From: Petrimonas sulfuriphila
GTDB lineage: Bacteria; Bacteroidota; Bacteroidia; Bacteroidales; Dysgonomonadaceae
NCBI RefSeq assembly: GCF_051201015.1
Contig: NZ_JBPEHI010000011.1
Direction: 5' to 3' (one strand)
DNA length: 64,000 nucleotides
Made by a program: the position numbers and the translations under genes. The notes under the pieces are model-generated. The model was given only the letters and a program-made list of their open reading frames with translations. It had not been told where the DNA came from and searched no databases. Positions 33,948 through 43,741 of this stretch are shown one piece after another. Every line of letters begins with the position of its first letter. The stretch's first letter is position 1.

Positions 33948-33959
33948 TTACAGCGGAAT

Positions 33960-34787
33960 TTAAAATTCAATTTTCGAAGACAACACATTCCGGCGGAAAA
34001 CGCCTAAATTTATATTCACTCCCACCTCTATACCTTTGCCGACAAGTTCATTCTTCACCGTCTCATATGCCAGATCGGGACTGTTGTTATCACCGCTCAG
34101 GTGGCAAAGCCAGATATTCCGGAGATGAGGTGAACAGTTGTTTGCCAAAAACTCAGCAGTCTGCCGGTTGCTCAAGTGTCCCGTTCCGTTACTGATTCGC
34201 TGTTTAAGGAAATAGGGATACCTTCCGTTAAGAAGCATTTCTTCGTCGTAATTGCTTTCAATAACCAGGTGGTTAGCTTTTCCGGCGTAATAGGCTACAT
34301 CATCGGTTATAGCCCCGATGTCGGTTGCCAGTGTAAGCTTGTGATTACCGAACTCAAAAAAATAACCGGCATTGTCGCTGCTGTCGTGCGGGACATCGAA
34401 AGCGGTAATCCTAAAATCTTCTATCTGAAACGACTCTCCCTTCTCTATAATTCGTTTAGTTGCACCGTTGATGATGTTTTTAACAAGGGGACAGTTACGA
34501 ATGCCCCGGTGTACCTTCTCTGTAGCATAGACCGGTATATTAAGTTTTTCGCTCAGGTACCCTGCTGATTTTATGTGGTCGTAATGGTCGTGTGTCACCA
34601 GAAGGGCGTAAATTGACGAAAAATCGATACCGTGATCACCCAATCTTTTTTTGATAATACGTGGCCCCAATCCAGCATCGATAAGCATCCCGTAGTGGCT
34701 GTTTCCCAGGTAATAACAATTACCGCAACTACCGCTGCCCAAACTGAAGAACGAGAATTTATCGGAAGAAAATAAGTTATGTTGCAT
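33960..34787 (-). CDS. Metallo-beta-lactamase-fold hydrolase (YycJ/WalJ-like)
   Basis: MBL-fold protein of 275 residues. SLGSGSCGNCYYLG begins the fold, and LLVTHDHYDHIKSAG holds the H-x-H-x-D-H zinc motif; later ligands are in FDVPHDSSD and TDIGAI, and LSNRQTAEFL and WLCHLSGDNN close the site. This pattern fits the YycJ/WalJ group, reported as a 5'-3' DNA exonuclease of mismatch repair in Gram-positives. Precise substrate is unknown here. Confidence 0.85.
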   Translation of the reverse strand: MQHNLFSSDKFSFFSLGSGSCGNCYYLGNSHYGMLIDAGLGPRIIKKRLGDHGIDFSSIYALLVTHDHYDHIKSAGYLSEKLNIPVYATEKVHRGIRNCPLVKNIINGATKRIIEKGESFQIEDFRITAFDVPHDSSDNAGYFFEFGNHKLTLATDIGAITDDVAYYAGKANHLVIESNYDEEMLLNGRYPYFLKQRISNGTGHLSNRQTAEFLANNCSPHLRNIWLCHLSGDNNSPDLAYETVKNELVGKGIEVGVNINLGVFRRNVLSSKIEF

Positions 34788-34848
34788 ATTCTAACGGACA
34801 AAGGTACGAACAATTTATGATTTTTGTGCGTAATCCGACCTACCTTCG

Positions 34849-36990
34849 CTACCGGCAAAAATCCTCAAAATAGCGTGTGATGTGTTCGTGCAGATGCACA
34901 CGGTCCCGGCCTATCATGTTATGCTCGTGTCCGGGGTAGACGAAAAAGTCGGGATGCGTGCCTGCACCGATCGACGATTTCAAGAACTGCAAGCTGTGCT
35001 GCATCACCACTACCGGATCTTCGTCACCGTGAATGATAAGCAGCCTCGATTTCAGCCTACCAGCTTTGTTCAGCAAACTTGTCTTCGCGTAACCGTCAGG
35101 ATTCTCCTGAGGCGTATCCATGTAACGTTCACCGTACATCACTTCGTAATATTTCCAATCGATCACAGGACCACCGGCAACGCCCACCTTAAATACCTCC
35201 GGGTAGCGCAGTAACATGTTAATTGTCATAAATCCGCCATAGCTCCAGCCGTGAACACCCAGCCGGCCGGCATCCACGTAAGGCAGTGATTTCAAGAATT
35301 CCACACCGCACATCTGGTCTTTGGCCTCCTCCACACCAAGCCTACGGTGAGTAACATCCTCGAAGGCTCGTCCTCGAAACGATGTACCCCGGTTATCCAA
35401 CACAAAAACAAGGTATCCTTTCTGTGCCATATACGTTTCCCAACCGCCCGAACCGTATCTCCAGCGATTCTGCACCAATTGTGAATGCGGACCACCGTAA
35501 ACATATATGGCCACAGGGTATTTCTTTGCCGCATCGAAGTTAGCGGGCTTTACCATCCGGTAAAATAAATCGGTTTTACCGTCGGCAGCTTTCAGGCTTC
35601 CTAGTTCAACACGAGGCATACTGATTCCGGCAAAAGGATTTAGAGCGGAGGTTAGTGTAACCGTTTTGGCGTTTTTCAAGTCGATAATATCAACTTTACC
35701 GGGATTATCGCTGGCTGAATAACGGCTGACCAGGTATCTTCCAGAATTGCTGACGGCAATGGTGTGCATGCCCGGAACATTGGTGAGTCGGTGGATGCTT
35801 CCGCTCTTTAAATTTACGCTGTAAGCATGCCTTTCTAAAGGGCTGGGCTGGGTTGAGACAAAAAACAGGTGTTGTCCTTTTCCGTCAAAACCGATAACAT
35901 CCGTTACTTCCCAATCTCCCCGGGTGAGTTGTTTCAGTAATCGGCCCGACGTATCGTACAGGTACAGGTGGTTGAATCCGTCCCGTTCGCTTTGCCAGAC
36001 AAATTGAGCGGGGTTGTTCCTCACAAACAAAACCGGATTTTCAGGCTCCACGTACTTCGGATGTGTTTCTTCAAAAAGTGTTTTATCAAAATCACCCGAC
36101 CCTGCGTCGTACCGGTTCATCTTCAGGTGATTTTGTTCACGGTTAAGTTCGGCTACATATATAAATTTTTCGTCGGGACTCCAAACCACGTTTGTCAGGT
36201 ACTTGTCCCTGGGTTCACCTGTTTTCAGGTAAACGGTTTGCCCGGTCTTTACGTTACAAACACCGATCGCCACTTCGTGACTGCTTTCTCCGGCCATCGG
36301 ATACCGAATGCTTTTCTCCGTTGCGGTCCGGGCAGAGATATCCACAACCGGATAACTGGCAACCATGGTTTCATCCATCCGGTAAAACGCCAGTTTGTTT
36401 CCACCGGGTGACCAAAAGATTCCTCCTTTAATTCCGAACTCATCCCGGTGAACCGCCTGACCACAAACAATCCCCTTGTTTTCTTCCGAAGTGATTGCCG
36501 TCTCTTTACCTGTTCCGTCCGTTATATACAAGTTATTCTCTTTTGTATAGGCCAGATAAACATTGTCGGGAGAAAGTTCCTGGTTGGCACTGTTTTCGGG
36601 AAAATCAACAGACAAGATTACCTGTCTGGTTTTCAAGTCATACACACCCGTGCCCTTAGCCGATGAAAATACCAGGTTATCGCTGCCTTCCCTGTCAAAA
36701 CTCACACGGGAAACAATTCCCCCGCCTTTTTCTTTTTTCCGGATTTCATCGAACCGGAAAACAAATTTTTTGTGGTTAGGATTCAACGGGTCGACCCGGA
36801 AGACGGAGTCGTCCCTGAGCATCATCAACTCATCGTCGTGCCATTGAAATTGTTCGCCTATTTGCGGATAATAACTGTAAAAGTTTTTTCCTCCCGGGAT
36901 AAGTTCGTCCAACGTGAACAACTTGTTTTGTTGGGCAAACAGCAAGCTTGTACAAACAGATAATAAAAGAAAAATAAAATATTTTCTCAT
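34849..36990 (-). CDS. S9 prolyl peptidase (dipeptidyl peptidase IV / prolyl tripeptidyl peptidase type)
   Basis: Secreted serine peptidase of 713 residues with a signal peptide (FIFLLLSVCTSLLFAQQ). Residues about 30-450 form the DPP-IV-type beta propeller; the hydrolase domain has Ser in GWSYGGFM, Asp in HGDEDPVV and His in PGHEHNMIG. The length and Bacteroidales context fit PtpA/DPP4 enzymes that release Pro-containing di- or tripeptides for amino acid fermentation. The choice between the two is not possible by eye. Confidence 0.92.
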   Translation of the reverse strand: MRKYFIFLLLSVCTSLLFAQQNKLFTLDELIPGGKNFYSYYPQIGEQFQWHDDELMMLRDDSVFRVDPLNPNHKKFVFRFDEIRKKEKGGGIVSRVSFDREGSDNLVFSSAKGTGVYDLKTRQVILSVDFPENSANQELSPDNVYLAYTKENNLYITDGTGKETAITSEENKGIVCGQAVHRDEFGIKGGIFWSPGGNKLAFYRMDETMVASYPVVDISARTATEKSIRYPMAGESSHEVAIGVCNVKTGQTVYLKTGEPRDKYLTNVVWSPDEKFIYVAELNREQNHLKMNRYDAGSGDFDKTLFEETHPKYVEPENPVLFVRNNPAQFVWQSERDGFNHLYLYDTSGRLLKQLTRGDWEVTDVIGFDGKGQHLFFVSTQPSPLERHAYSVNLKSGSIHRLTNVPGMHTIAVSNSGRYLVSRYSASDNPGKVDIIDLKNAKTVTLTSALNPFAGISMPRVELGSLKAADGKTDLFYRMVKPANFDAAKKYPVAIYVYGGPHSQLVQNRWRYGSGGWETYMAQKGYLVFVLDNRGTSFRGRAFEDVTHRRLGVEEAKDQMCGVEFLKSLPYVDAGRLGVHGWSYGGFMTINMLLRYPEVFKVGVAGGPVIDWKYYEVMYGERYMDTPQENPDGYAKTSLLNKAGRLKSRLLIIHGDEDPVVVMQHSLQFLKSSIGAGTHPDFFVYPGHEHNMIGRDRVHLHEHITRYFEDFCR

Positions 36991-37094
36991 AAATAATTTT
37001 ACTTATAAACCCTTCCACACGAAGCCGGAACATCACTCCAGGTTTAACCCTTCCTGTATGCAGGCAAGTCAGCGGCAGTTGTGGGAGGATAAGA

Positions 37095-38045
37095 TTAAAA
37101 TACAATCCTGTTCAATTTTTCAACTGCCTCGTAATATTCTTTCATCATCCCTTCGACCACCTGCTCCGCAGGAACAACAGTATCTATCAGCGATGCAACT
37201 TGTCCAATTTCCAGTTCACCCTCCACCAGATCTCCTTCAAATATACCGCGTCTTGAACGACCGCGCCCCAGCAACGAGCGAAGTTCGTCAGCAGATGCAC
37301 CCCTATCTTCCAATTCCTGTACCTGATGATAAAAATCATTTTTCACCAATCGGGTGGGACTGATTTTCTTCAGTGAAAGTATGGTGTCACCCTCTTTCAG
37401 AGAAATACACTTCTGCTTGAATGCATCACTGGCTGAGCTCTCCTCAGTAAGCGCAAAACGTGTACCCACCTGTACACCCTCGGCCCCAAGCGCAAAAACA
37501 GCGGCCATTCCTTCGCCTGTTGCTATTCCTCCGGCAGCAATAAGCGGCAAACCGGTGACTTTTCGCACCTGCGGAATAAGCGCTAGCGTGGTGGTTTCTT
37601 CTCGTCCGTTGTGCCCTCCAGCTTCAAAACCTTCTGCAACAACAGCATCCACACCCGCTTCAACGCATTTCAATGCAAATTTCGAACCGGATACCACGTG
37701 CGCGACGATAATGCCTTCGGCTTTCAGTTTTGCGGTCCACGTTTTTGGATTTCCTGCCGATGTGAAGACAATGGCTACTTTCTCATCCATCACGATTTGC
37801 ATGATCTCTTCAATTTGTGGATACATCAGCGGGATATTTACTCCAAAAGGTTTACCGGTAGCCATCTTGCATTTTTTTATGTGATCGCGTAACGTTTCGG
37901 GATGCATCGAACCTGCACCGATCAAGCCCAATCCCCCGGAATTACTTACTGCCGATGCCAATCGCCATCCACTACACCAAACCATTCCGGCCTGAATGAT
38001 GGGATATCTTATGCCAAACAATTGGGTAATTTTGTTTTTTTCCAT
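37095..38045 (-). CDS. FabK/nitronate monooxygenase-family flavoprotein
   Basis: FMN-binding TIM barrel of 316 residues. YPIIQAGMVWCSGWRLASAVSN, GLGLIGAGS, FEAGGHNGREETTTLAL and IAAGGIATGEGMAAVFALGA with VQVGTRF are the flavin-site blocks. The family includes enoyl-ACP reductase II (FabK) and nitronate monooxygenases; the His in GGHNG is common to both. No fabI was seen in the window, but that does not decide the role. Confidence 0.82.
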   Translation of the reverse strand: MEKNKITQLFGIRYPIIQAGMVWCSGWRLASAVSNSGGLGLIGAGSMHPETLRDHIKKCKMATGKPFGVNIPLMYPQIEEIMQIVMDEKVAIVFTSAGNPKTWTAKLKAEGIIVAHVVSGSKFALKCVEAGVDAVVAEGFEAGGHNGREETTTLALIPQVRKVTGLPLIAAGGIATGEGMAAVFALGAEGVQVGTRFALTEESSASDAFKQKCISLKEGDTILSLKKISPTRLVKNDFYHQVQELEDRGASADELRSLLGRGRSRRGIFEGDLVEGELEIGQVASLIDTVVPAEQVVEGMMKEYYEAVEKLNRIVF

Positions 38046-38123
38046 AATGCACGCAAAGGTAATTTTTTTTCAAAACGTTATCAAGAAAAGCTTTTAGAAG
38101 TTTATTGTTTAATTTAATTTTAG

Positions 38124-38131
38124 TAGTTTTG
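38124..38131 (+). promoter_or_regulatory. Promoter -7 element of purD
   Basis: TAGTTTTG, 47 bases upstream of the purD ATG. The -33 box is not clear. Confidence 0.45.
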
Positions 38132-38178
38132 TACGTCCAACAGATGATTATTGGCGTAAATTTCTCTTCCAGTTGACT

Positions 38179-39450
38179 ATGAACGTATTAATTCTTGGCT
38201 CCGGTGGGCGTGAACATGCTTTTGCCTGGCGTATGCGTAGCAGCAAGTACTTGAACAACTTGTTTATTGCGCCCGGAAATGCGGGGACTGCATCGTTGGG
38301 AACAAACGTTGCCATCTCTCCGACAGACTTTCAGGCGTTAAAATCGTTTTCTTTGGAAAACGATGTGGACATGATCGTGGTTGGGCCGGAGGATCCGCTT
38401 GTTCAGGGAATTTACGATTATTTTCGCAATGACGAGGACGTGTGCCACGTTGCCGTTATCGGTCCTTCCCAAAAGGGGGCCCAGCTGGAAGGGAGCAAGG
38501 ATTTTGCCAAAGAATTCATGAGCCGACACAATATCCCCACGGCGCGATACAAAACGATCAGGCTAGAAAACATTGAAGAGGGAAATTATTTTCTGGAATC
38601 ATTGCAGCCTCCTTATGTACTCAAAGCCGATGGGTTGGCAGCCGGAAAAGGGGTGCTCATCATTGACGATTTAAACGAGGCCAAACGCCTGCTTTGGGAA
38701 ATGCTCAACGGGATGTTTGGTTCTGCAAGCGACAAAGTGGTTATCGAAGAGTTCTTAAAGGGGATTGAATGTTCGGTTTTTGTGCTGACCGACGGAAAGT
38801 CGTACAAAATCCTGCCTGTTGCCAAAGACTACAAACGTATTGGGGAGGGTGATACCGGGCTAAACACCGGGGGCATGGGTGCGGTTTCCCCTGTTCCTTT
38901 CGCTGATGCCAAGTTTATGGAAAAGGTGGAACAACGGATTGTTCTTCCCACTGTCAACGGAATTAAGGCAGAAAAGATCGACTACAAGGGTTTTATCTTC
39001 TTCGGGTTGATTAATATAGATGGTGAGCCGAAAGTGATTGAATACAATGTGCGGATGGGTGATCCTGAAACGGAGGTGGTATTGCCGCTTGTCAAGTCAG
39101 ACATTCTGGACCTTTTTGTAAGTGTAGCCACCGAAACTCTGGATACAAAAACAGTGGAAATCGATAACAGGTACGCTGTTACCGTGATGATGGTTTCTGG
39201 GGGATATCCAGGCAGTTACGAAAAGGGGAAAACAATATCGGGAATTGAACAGATAAAGGATTCCATTGTTTTTCATGCCGGGACAACGTTAAAAAATGAC
39301 GAACCCGTAACATCAGGCGGACGTGTCTTAGCTGTAACCTCATATGGGCATACAATGAATGAAGCGCTTGAAAATTCCTATAAAAATATCGAAAAAATCT
39401 CTTTCGAAAACAGCTATTTCAGAAAAGACATCGGCTTTGACTTAAGATAA
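38179..39450 (+). CDS. purD: Phosphoribosylamine-glycine ligase
   Basis: ATP-grasp enzyme that joins phosphoribosylamine and glycine in purine synthesis. VLILGSGGREHAFAW is the N-terminal nucleotide loop, followed by VLKADGLAAGKGVLI, MGAVSP and EYNVRMGDPETEVVLPL. 423 residues from the ATG at 38179; a TTG six bases earlier also begins the frame. A membrane protein gene follows after 2 bases. Confidence 0.96.
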   Translation: MNVLILGSGGREHAFAWRMRSSKYLNNLFIAPGNAGTASLGTNVAISPTDFQALKSFSLENDVDMIVVGPEDPLVQGIYDYFRNDEDVCHVAVIGPSQKGAQLEGSKDFAKEFMSRHNIPTARYKTIRLENIEEGNYFLESLQPPYVLKADGLAAGKGVLIIDDLNEAKRLLWEMLNGMFGSASDKVVIEEFLKGIECSVFVLTDGKSYKILPVAKDYKRIGEGDTGLNTGGMGAVSPVPFADAKFMEKVEQRIVLPTVNGIKAEKIDYKGFIFFGLINIDGEPKVIEYNVRMGDPETEVVLPLVKSDILDLFVSVATETLDTKTVEIDNRYAVTVMMVSGGYPGSYEKGKTISGIEQIKDSIVFHAGTTLKNDEPVTSGGRVLAVTSYGHTMNEALENSYKNIEKISFENSYFRKDIGFDLR

Positions 39451-39452
39451 AA

Positions 39453-40478
39453 ATGAACACTTTGCTGGTTAGAAACTTCAAATCTTTTTTTGTGGAATCC
39501 AGATTCATTTCACTAGTTGTTTCTATTACCGTCATCGCGTTGCGTTTTCTGATGTTTTTGAAAAAGGGCTTACCTGATTTTCCGGCAAACAATACCGGCT
39601 TTATCTGGCCCTATATCGAACCTGTTTTTCTCGAAAATCCCCTTCTCTCGTTTTTAGCGAGCACATTCTGTGTTTTCATTATATCTTATCTTCTTTCCGA
39701 ATTGAACGTCCGCTACGGTGTGATCCGCATGCGAACAGCGATGCCCTTTTATGTTCCGCTGATTCTATTTAGTGTCCATCCGTTTTTTCTGAGAATGACT
39801 CCCGATTTTCCGGGGCTCATCTTCGTTCTCTGGTCCCTTTTTCCGTTACTGGCATCGTATCAGTACCACCATTCCCACCGGTTTGCTTATCAGTTTAGTG
39901 CGTTGATAGCCATTGCCGGAATCTTTCAAATCCACGCGTTATTGTTTGTGCCCTTGTGGTTAATTGGGTTATCGGCGATGGGCAGAATAAACTTCCGATC
40001 TTTTATAGCATCTATTTTTGGAATAATACTGGTGTTTTGGATTGCTTTTGTGTTCTATGTCTTTGGGGATAACATCTCCGGCTTTATCGAACCTTTTAAA
40101 GGTCTCGCCGAGATCTACAACTTTACGCGGACGCCCGGTTTTTCTGTCCCGCAATGGGGTTTTATCGGGACAATGCTGCTTTTCTTGTTTTTCATTATTA
40201 CCGCTGATAGCAAGCAGATTACAAGAGAGCGGAGCTTTACCAAAAAAGTATTAATTTTCAGCATTTCCGTAATACTGCTTTCCTTTCTTTTACAGATTTT
40301 GTACCTGACTCACACGTTCATCTGGATCTACATTATCATCGCATTTCTTTCCATCATTGTGGCGCATTTTTACGCCAACACCACATTCAGGCTGGAGATT
40401 TTATCATATTTCTTCGTTTTGATGCTGTTAGCTTTTTATTACTGCCTAAACCTTTTCACCGATTTATCACCATTCTAA
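39453..40478 (+). CDS. Polytopic membrane protein (DUF6427-like)
   Basis: Protein of 341 residues with about nine hydrophobic segments, e.g. FISLVVSITVIALRFLMFL, then FLASTFCVFIISYLL, IFGIILVFWIAFVFYVF and YIIIAFLSIIVAHFYA. Such proteins next to purD are common in Bacteroidota and, from memory, belong to DUF6427. Function is unknown. The ATG lies 2 bases after the purD stop, so the two are cotranscribed. Confidence 0.75.
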   Translation: MNTLLVRNFKSFFVESRFISLVVSITVIALRFLMFLKKGLPDFPANNTGFIWPYIEPVFLENPLLSFLASTFCVFIISYLLSELNVRYGVIRMRTAMPFYVPLILFSVHPFFLRMTPDFPGLIFVLWSLFPLLASYQYHHSHRFAYQFSALIAIAGIFQIHALLFVPLWLIGLSAMGRINFRSFIASIFGIILVFWIAFVFYVFGDNISGFIEPFKGLAEIYNFTRTPGFSVPQWGFIGTMLLFLFFIITADSKQITRERSFTKKVLIFSISVILLSFLLQILYLTHTFIWIYIIIAFLSIIVAHFYANTTFRLEILSYFFVLMLLAFYYCLNLFTDLSPF

Positions 40479-40634
40479 GAAACGTCTTAAATCTTAAATT
40501 TCTATTCATCTCTACTTCCTTCATGCTGTTTTTCGCTCTTTTTCGCGTCCTTGAATCTTCATTTCTTCAAAATAGCTCCACTATAGATCCATCAAAAAAT
40601 AAACATAAAACAAGACATGAAAAAAATCAATAAG

Positions 40635-40664
40635 TTGCTAACAACAAAACCCTATGTATTTTTG
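40635..40664 (+). promoter_or_regulatory. Promoter of the DUF4251 gene
   Basis: TTG (40635-40637), 19-base spacer, TATTTTTG (40657-40664). Good Bacteroidota promoter, with a leader of about 25 bases. Confidence 0.6.
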
Positions 40665-40692
40665 TTTTACAGTAAAAACAAAAGAATTACAG

Positions 40693-41181
40693 ATGAAACG
40701 ATCAGCATTACATTTACTTATTGTGCTGTCTGTCGCTTTTGGGCTGACAATGTGTGGCACAGCACAGACGGCAAGGGAGAAGGAAGTTGTAGCCGGAGAA
40801 GTGAGCCGGAGCGTAAACGATTTCAACTTTACGTTTAAGGCGACTTACGCTTATCCCACCGGTTTCAAATCTATTTACCTGTCTCCCTACTACGACGTAA
40901 AAGTATCTCCCGACACGATACGGGCATACCTGCCCTATTACGGACGAGCATATGTAGCTCCCGTTAATCCAAGTGAGGGAGGAATAAAATTTACCAGTAC
41001 CGACTTCGATTATCAGGTGAATCCGGGAAAGAAAAAAGGGAATTGGCGGGTAGATATTCGAACGAAAGATACCGGCCGGGAGATATTTTTGTATTTCGAT
41101 ATCTGGGAGAACGGAACAGCCCGGTTGCAAGTCACAGATACCAACCGGCAACCCATCTCGTTTCAGGGGGATTTGTTATAA
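40693..41181 (+). CDS. DUF4251 domain protein, exported
   Basis: Protein of 162 residues with a signal peptide (ALHLLIVLSVAFGLTMCGTAQ; the Cys could also be lipidated). The mature part matches DUF4251 as I recall it: FTFKATYAYPTGFKSIYLS, then LPYYGRAYVAPVNPSEGGIKF and FDIWENGTARLQVTDTNRQP. A small beta-rich periplasmic fold of unknown role, common in Bacteroidales. The start is the ATG at 40693, placed after the promoter. Its TAA shares a TTATAA palindrome with the stop of the convergent phosphatase gene. Confidence 0.85.
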   Translation: MKRSALHLLIVLSVAFGLTMCGTAQTAREKEVVAGEVSRSVNDFNFTFKATYAYPTGFKSIYLSPYYDVKVSPDTIRAYLPYYGRAYVAPVNPSEGGIKFTSTDFDYQVNPGKKKGNWRVDIRTKDTGREIFLYFDIWENGTARLQVTDTNRQPISFQGDLL

Positions 41182-42807
41182 CTTCGTTACTAACTCCTTA
41201 GGCAAATAAAAGGTATCGTTTTTATCCATATACACCGCGACCGATCCAATATCGAATGGCTTGCCGTTAAGTTTTCCAACGGACGAAAATGCCTTTATCT
41301 CCAGCGTGTTTCTTCCTTTTTTAACCGTTAGGACCGGAAACTCGGGATCTTTCCGGTTCACGGAGTATTTCTGCCCGGCAAAAACATCGGTATGCTTAAC
41401 AAAGATTTCATCCGACAGTTCCTGTAATGATTTATCCAACCCCAATGCTTTTTGCAGATACTTGTTCACTTGCACATTGCGCACATTCCCTCTCAGGATA
41501 TCCCCTTGCGGATGATACGATGCCAACAGTGTCTCTTCGCCGGTATGCCCTCCTGTGGTAAATCCGAAGCAGGTACGCGAATTCATTATGTTTACTATGT
41601 TGTGTGCCATGTTATTGCTTGTCCCCACCTGGGTGTAATCACTTTCTTTGTAGTTTTTCGAAGAGAGCAGTGTCTGCAGTTCTTCCTCGGTAATATCAAT
41701 GCCGGTGTATTTTTTGAACTCGGCCTTTATGTTTTCGGGTTTGGTATTTATCAGAATGGCTTCGATGCCGTTTGCCGAAAGTTTGTAATTCGATACCGCT
41801 TCAAACAACTGCTGAATCGACAGTTTGTCGTACCCTGGACAATCTCTTGAGCCAATGGTAAAACCACTGTTACCGTGGTCAGACATAATAATGACCGCCG
41901 TATTTCCGTCCTTTTCAGCAAACTTCATCACCTCCCCCACGGCATCATCAAAATCCAGGTATTCGGTAATCATCCCGACAGCATCATTAGCATGAGCGGC
42001 CCAGTCCACCTGACTGCCTTCAACCATCAGAAAAAAGCCCGCTTCTTTTTTGGATAAAAGATCCAGCGCCTTTGCGGTCATTTCTGCAAGCGACGGAACG
42101 TTGTCGGAGTTCCTGTCAATGGAATAGGGCAATGCCCGCTCTCCAAAAAGCGCCCAGACTTTTCCGCCACCGTTGTAGTTCAACAACGCGTTTCTATCAT
42201 CTTGAATCAGCACGGTTCCGTTATTTTTAAAGTGTTGCCTGATATCATCGGTTAAAATACTGTTTCCTCCGCCGAACATCACATCCATATTCTGGTAAGC
42301 CATTTGCGGTGCAATAAACTTATAGGCACTGCGTGTATGGTAATGCGAAGAAAAATCAGCAGGCGTAGCATGAGGGAACTCACAGGTCACCACCAACCCT
42401 ACAGCTTTATTTTTCATCAACTTAGCTGCTTCCAACAGGGTAGCTGCAGGCTGATAGGTGCGGGCAGCATCCACCGGATAAAGATCGTTTTCCGGATCTG
42501 CTTCCGGGTAAATGGCCACGTTGCTTGTCTTCTGTAAAACACCTGTCGCATAGGCTGATCCCGTAGGAGCCGAATCACCAATAGGCGCATTGGAGGAATG
42601 TGTTGTAACCGTTCCTGTGAAAAAGGGGTCGATATGCAGGCGGTCACCCATTTTGTTGTAAAATTTATACCAGCGGGAAGCAGAATATACGCCCACCGAG
42701 GTACCGTCGGGAATCATCACAATAACGTTTTTTACCGGACGCACTTCCTGTGCTAACATCAAAACTGTACTTATCAGCAAAGTAAACAGCAAGCTTAATT
42801 TTCTCAT
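41176..42807 (-). CDS. Alkaline phosphatase
   Basis: Exported phosphomonoesterase of 543 residues with a signal peptide (SLLFTLLISTVLMLAQ). Metal and active-site blocks: VIVMIPDGTS, nucleophile Ser in IGDSAPTGSAYATG, HATPADFSSHY, EGSQVDWAAHANDA, VIIMSDHGNSGFT and GGHTGEE. It releases phosphate in the periplasm. Its 3' end overlaps that of the DUF4251 gene by 6 bases. Confidence 0.94.
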   Translation of the reverse strand: MRKLSLLFTLLISTVLMLAQEVRPVKNVIVMIPDGTSVGVYSASRWYKFYNKMGDRLHIDPFFTGTVTTHSSNAPIGDSAPTGSAYATGVLQKTSNVAIYPEADPENDLYPVDAARTYQPAATLLEAAKLMKNKAVGLVVTCEFPHATPADFSSHYHTRSAYKFIAPQMAYQNMDVMFGGGNSILTDDIRQHFKNNGTVLIQDDRNALLNYNGGGKVWALFGERALPYSIDRNSDNVPSLAEMTAKALDLLSKKEAGFFLMVEGSQVDWAAHANDAVGMITEYLDFDDAVGEVMKFAEKDGNTAVIIMSDHGNSGFTIGSRDCPGYDKLSIQQLFEAVSNYKLSANGIEAILINTKPENIKAEFKKYTGIDITEEELQTLLSSKNYKESDYTQVGTSNNMAHNIVNIMNSRTCFGFTTGGHTGEETLLASYHPQGDILRGNVRNVQVNKYLQKALGLDKSLQELSDEIFVKHTDVFAGQKYSVNRKDPEFPVLTVKKGRNTLEIKAFSSVGKLNGKPFDIGSVAVYMDKNDTFYLPKELVTKL

Positions 42808-42936
42808 ATGTTGAATTGTATTTATACTTGAGTTTAAAACAATAAAGTTAATAAATAGTTGAATTTTTTTGAAACATAAACTTCAATTTAACGATTTTGT
42901 AACACCTCCTATGTATGAAAAGTCGATGAATTTGAT

Positions 42937-42944
42937 TAAGTTTG
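42937..42944 (+). promoter_or_regulatory. Promoter -7 element of surE
   Basis: TAAGTTTG, 25 bases before the surE ATG. No clear -33 box. Confidence 0.4.
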
Positions 42945-42969
42945 TCCTTCATTTCTAAAGAAAAAAATA

Positions 42970-43737
42970 ATGAACAGTAGAAAACCTCTTATCCTTGTCA
43001 CCAATGACGATGGGTATCAGGCTAAAGGAATAGTATCGCTTATTGAAGCGATGAGAGCATTGGGCGAGGTAGTTGTTTTCGCCCCGGAATTGCATCAGTC
43101 GGGAATGTCGTCTGCCATCTCCACATCACAACCGTTGAGAAGCAGAATTTATAAAAAGGAAGAAGGACTTACGGCATATATGTGCACAGGAACTCCGGTG
43201 GATTGTGTAAAATTGGCGCTGAACGAGTTTTTAGATCGCAAGCCCGACTTATTGGTTTCGGGCATCAACCACGGGTCCAATGCTGGAATTAGTGTAATAT
43301 ACTCGGGAACGATGGGCGCTGCTATAGAAGGATGTATTTTTGAAGTCCCCTCCCTTGGCGTATCTCTTTGTGAATATGCGTACGATGCCGACTTCACGCA
43401 CGCCTGTGAAGTAGCCCAAAGGATAGCCTCGACTGTTCTCAAAAAGGGGCTTCCCAAAGGTATCTGTTTGAACATAAACGTTCCACAAGGGGAAATAAAG
43501 GGAATAAAAATAACATCACAGACGCAGGGGAAGTGGGTGAATGAATATCAACGGTCTGCTGATGGAAACGGCCGCGATGTGTTTTGGATGACCGGGAACT
43601 TCGAAAACTGGGAAGAAGACAACGTAAATACCGATGAATGGGCATTGGCAAACGGATACGCTGCCATTGTCCCTGTAAAAATTGACATGACAGCACACGA
43701 TTTTATCCCTGAGCTGAAAAAGTGGGATTTGACATAA
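42970..43737 (+). CDS. surE: 5'/3'-nucleotidase SurE
   Basis: Metal-dependent nucleotidase of 255 residues. VTNDDGYQAKGI holds the paired Asp of the metal site; VFAPELHQSGMSSAIS, GTPVDCVKLAL and VSGINHGSNAG complete it. Followed after 4 bases by lpxB, with which it forms an operon, a pairing frequently seen in Bacteroidales. Confidence 0.95.
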   Translation: MNSRKPLILVTNDDGYQAKGIVSLIEAMRALGEVVVFAPELHQSGMSSAISTSQPLRSRIYKKEEGLTAYMCTGTPVDCVKLALNEFLDRKPDLLVSGINHGSNAGISVIYSGTMGAAIEGCIFEVPSLGVSLCEYAYDADFTHACEVAQRIASTVLKKGLPKGICLNINVPQGEIKGIKITSQTQGKWVNEYQRSADGNGRDVFWMTGNFENWEEDNVNTDEWALANGYAAIVPVKIDMTAHDFIPELKKWDLT

Positions 43738-43741
43738 GAAT

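Noticed and set aside
37354..37884. 176-codon ORF on the plus strand
   Set aside because: Antisense to the FabK-like gene with low-complexity Ser/Ala/Pro composition.
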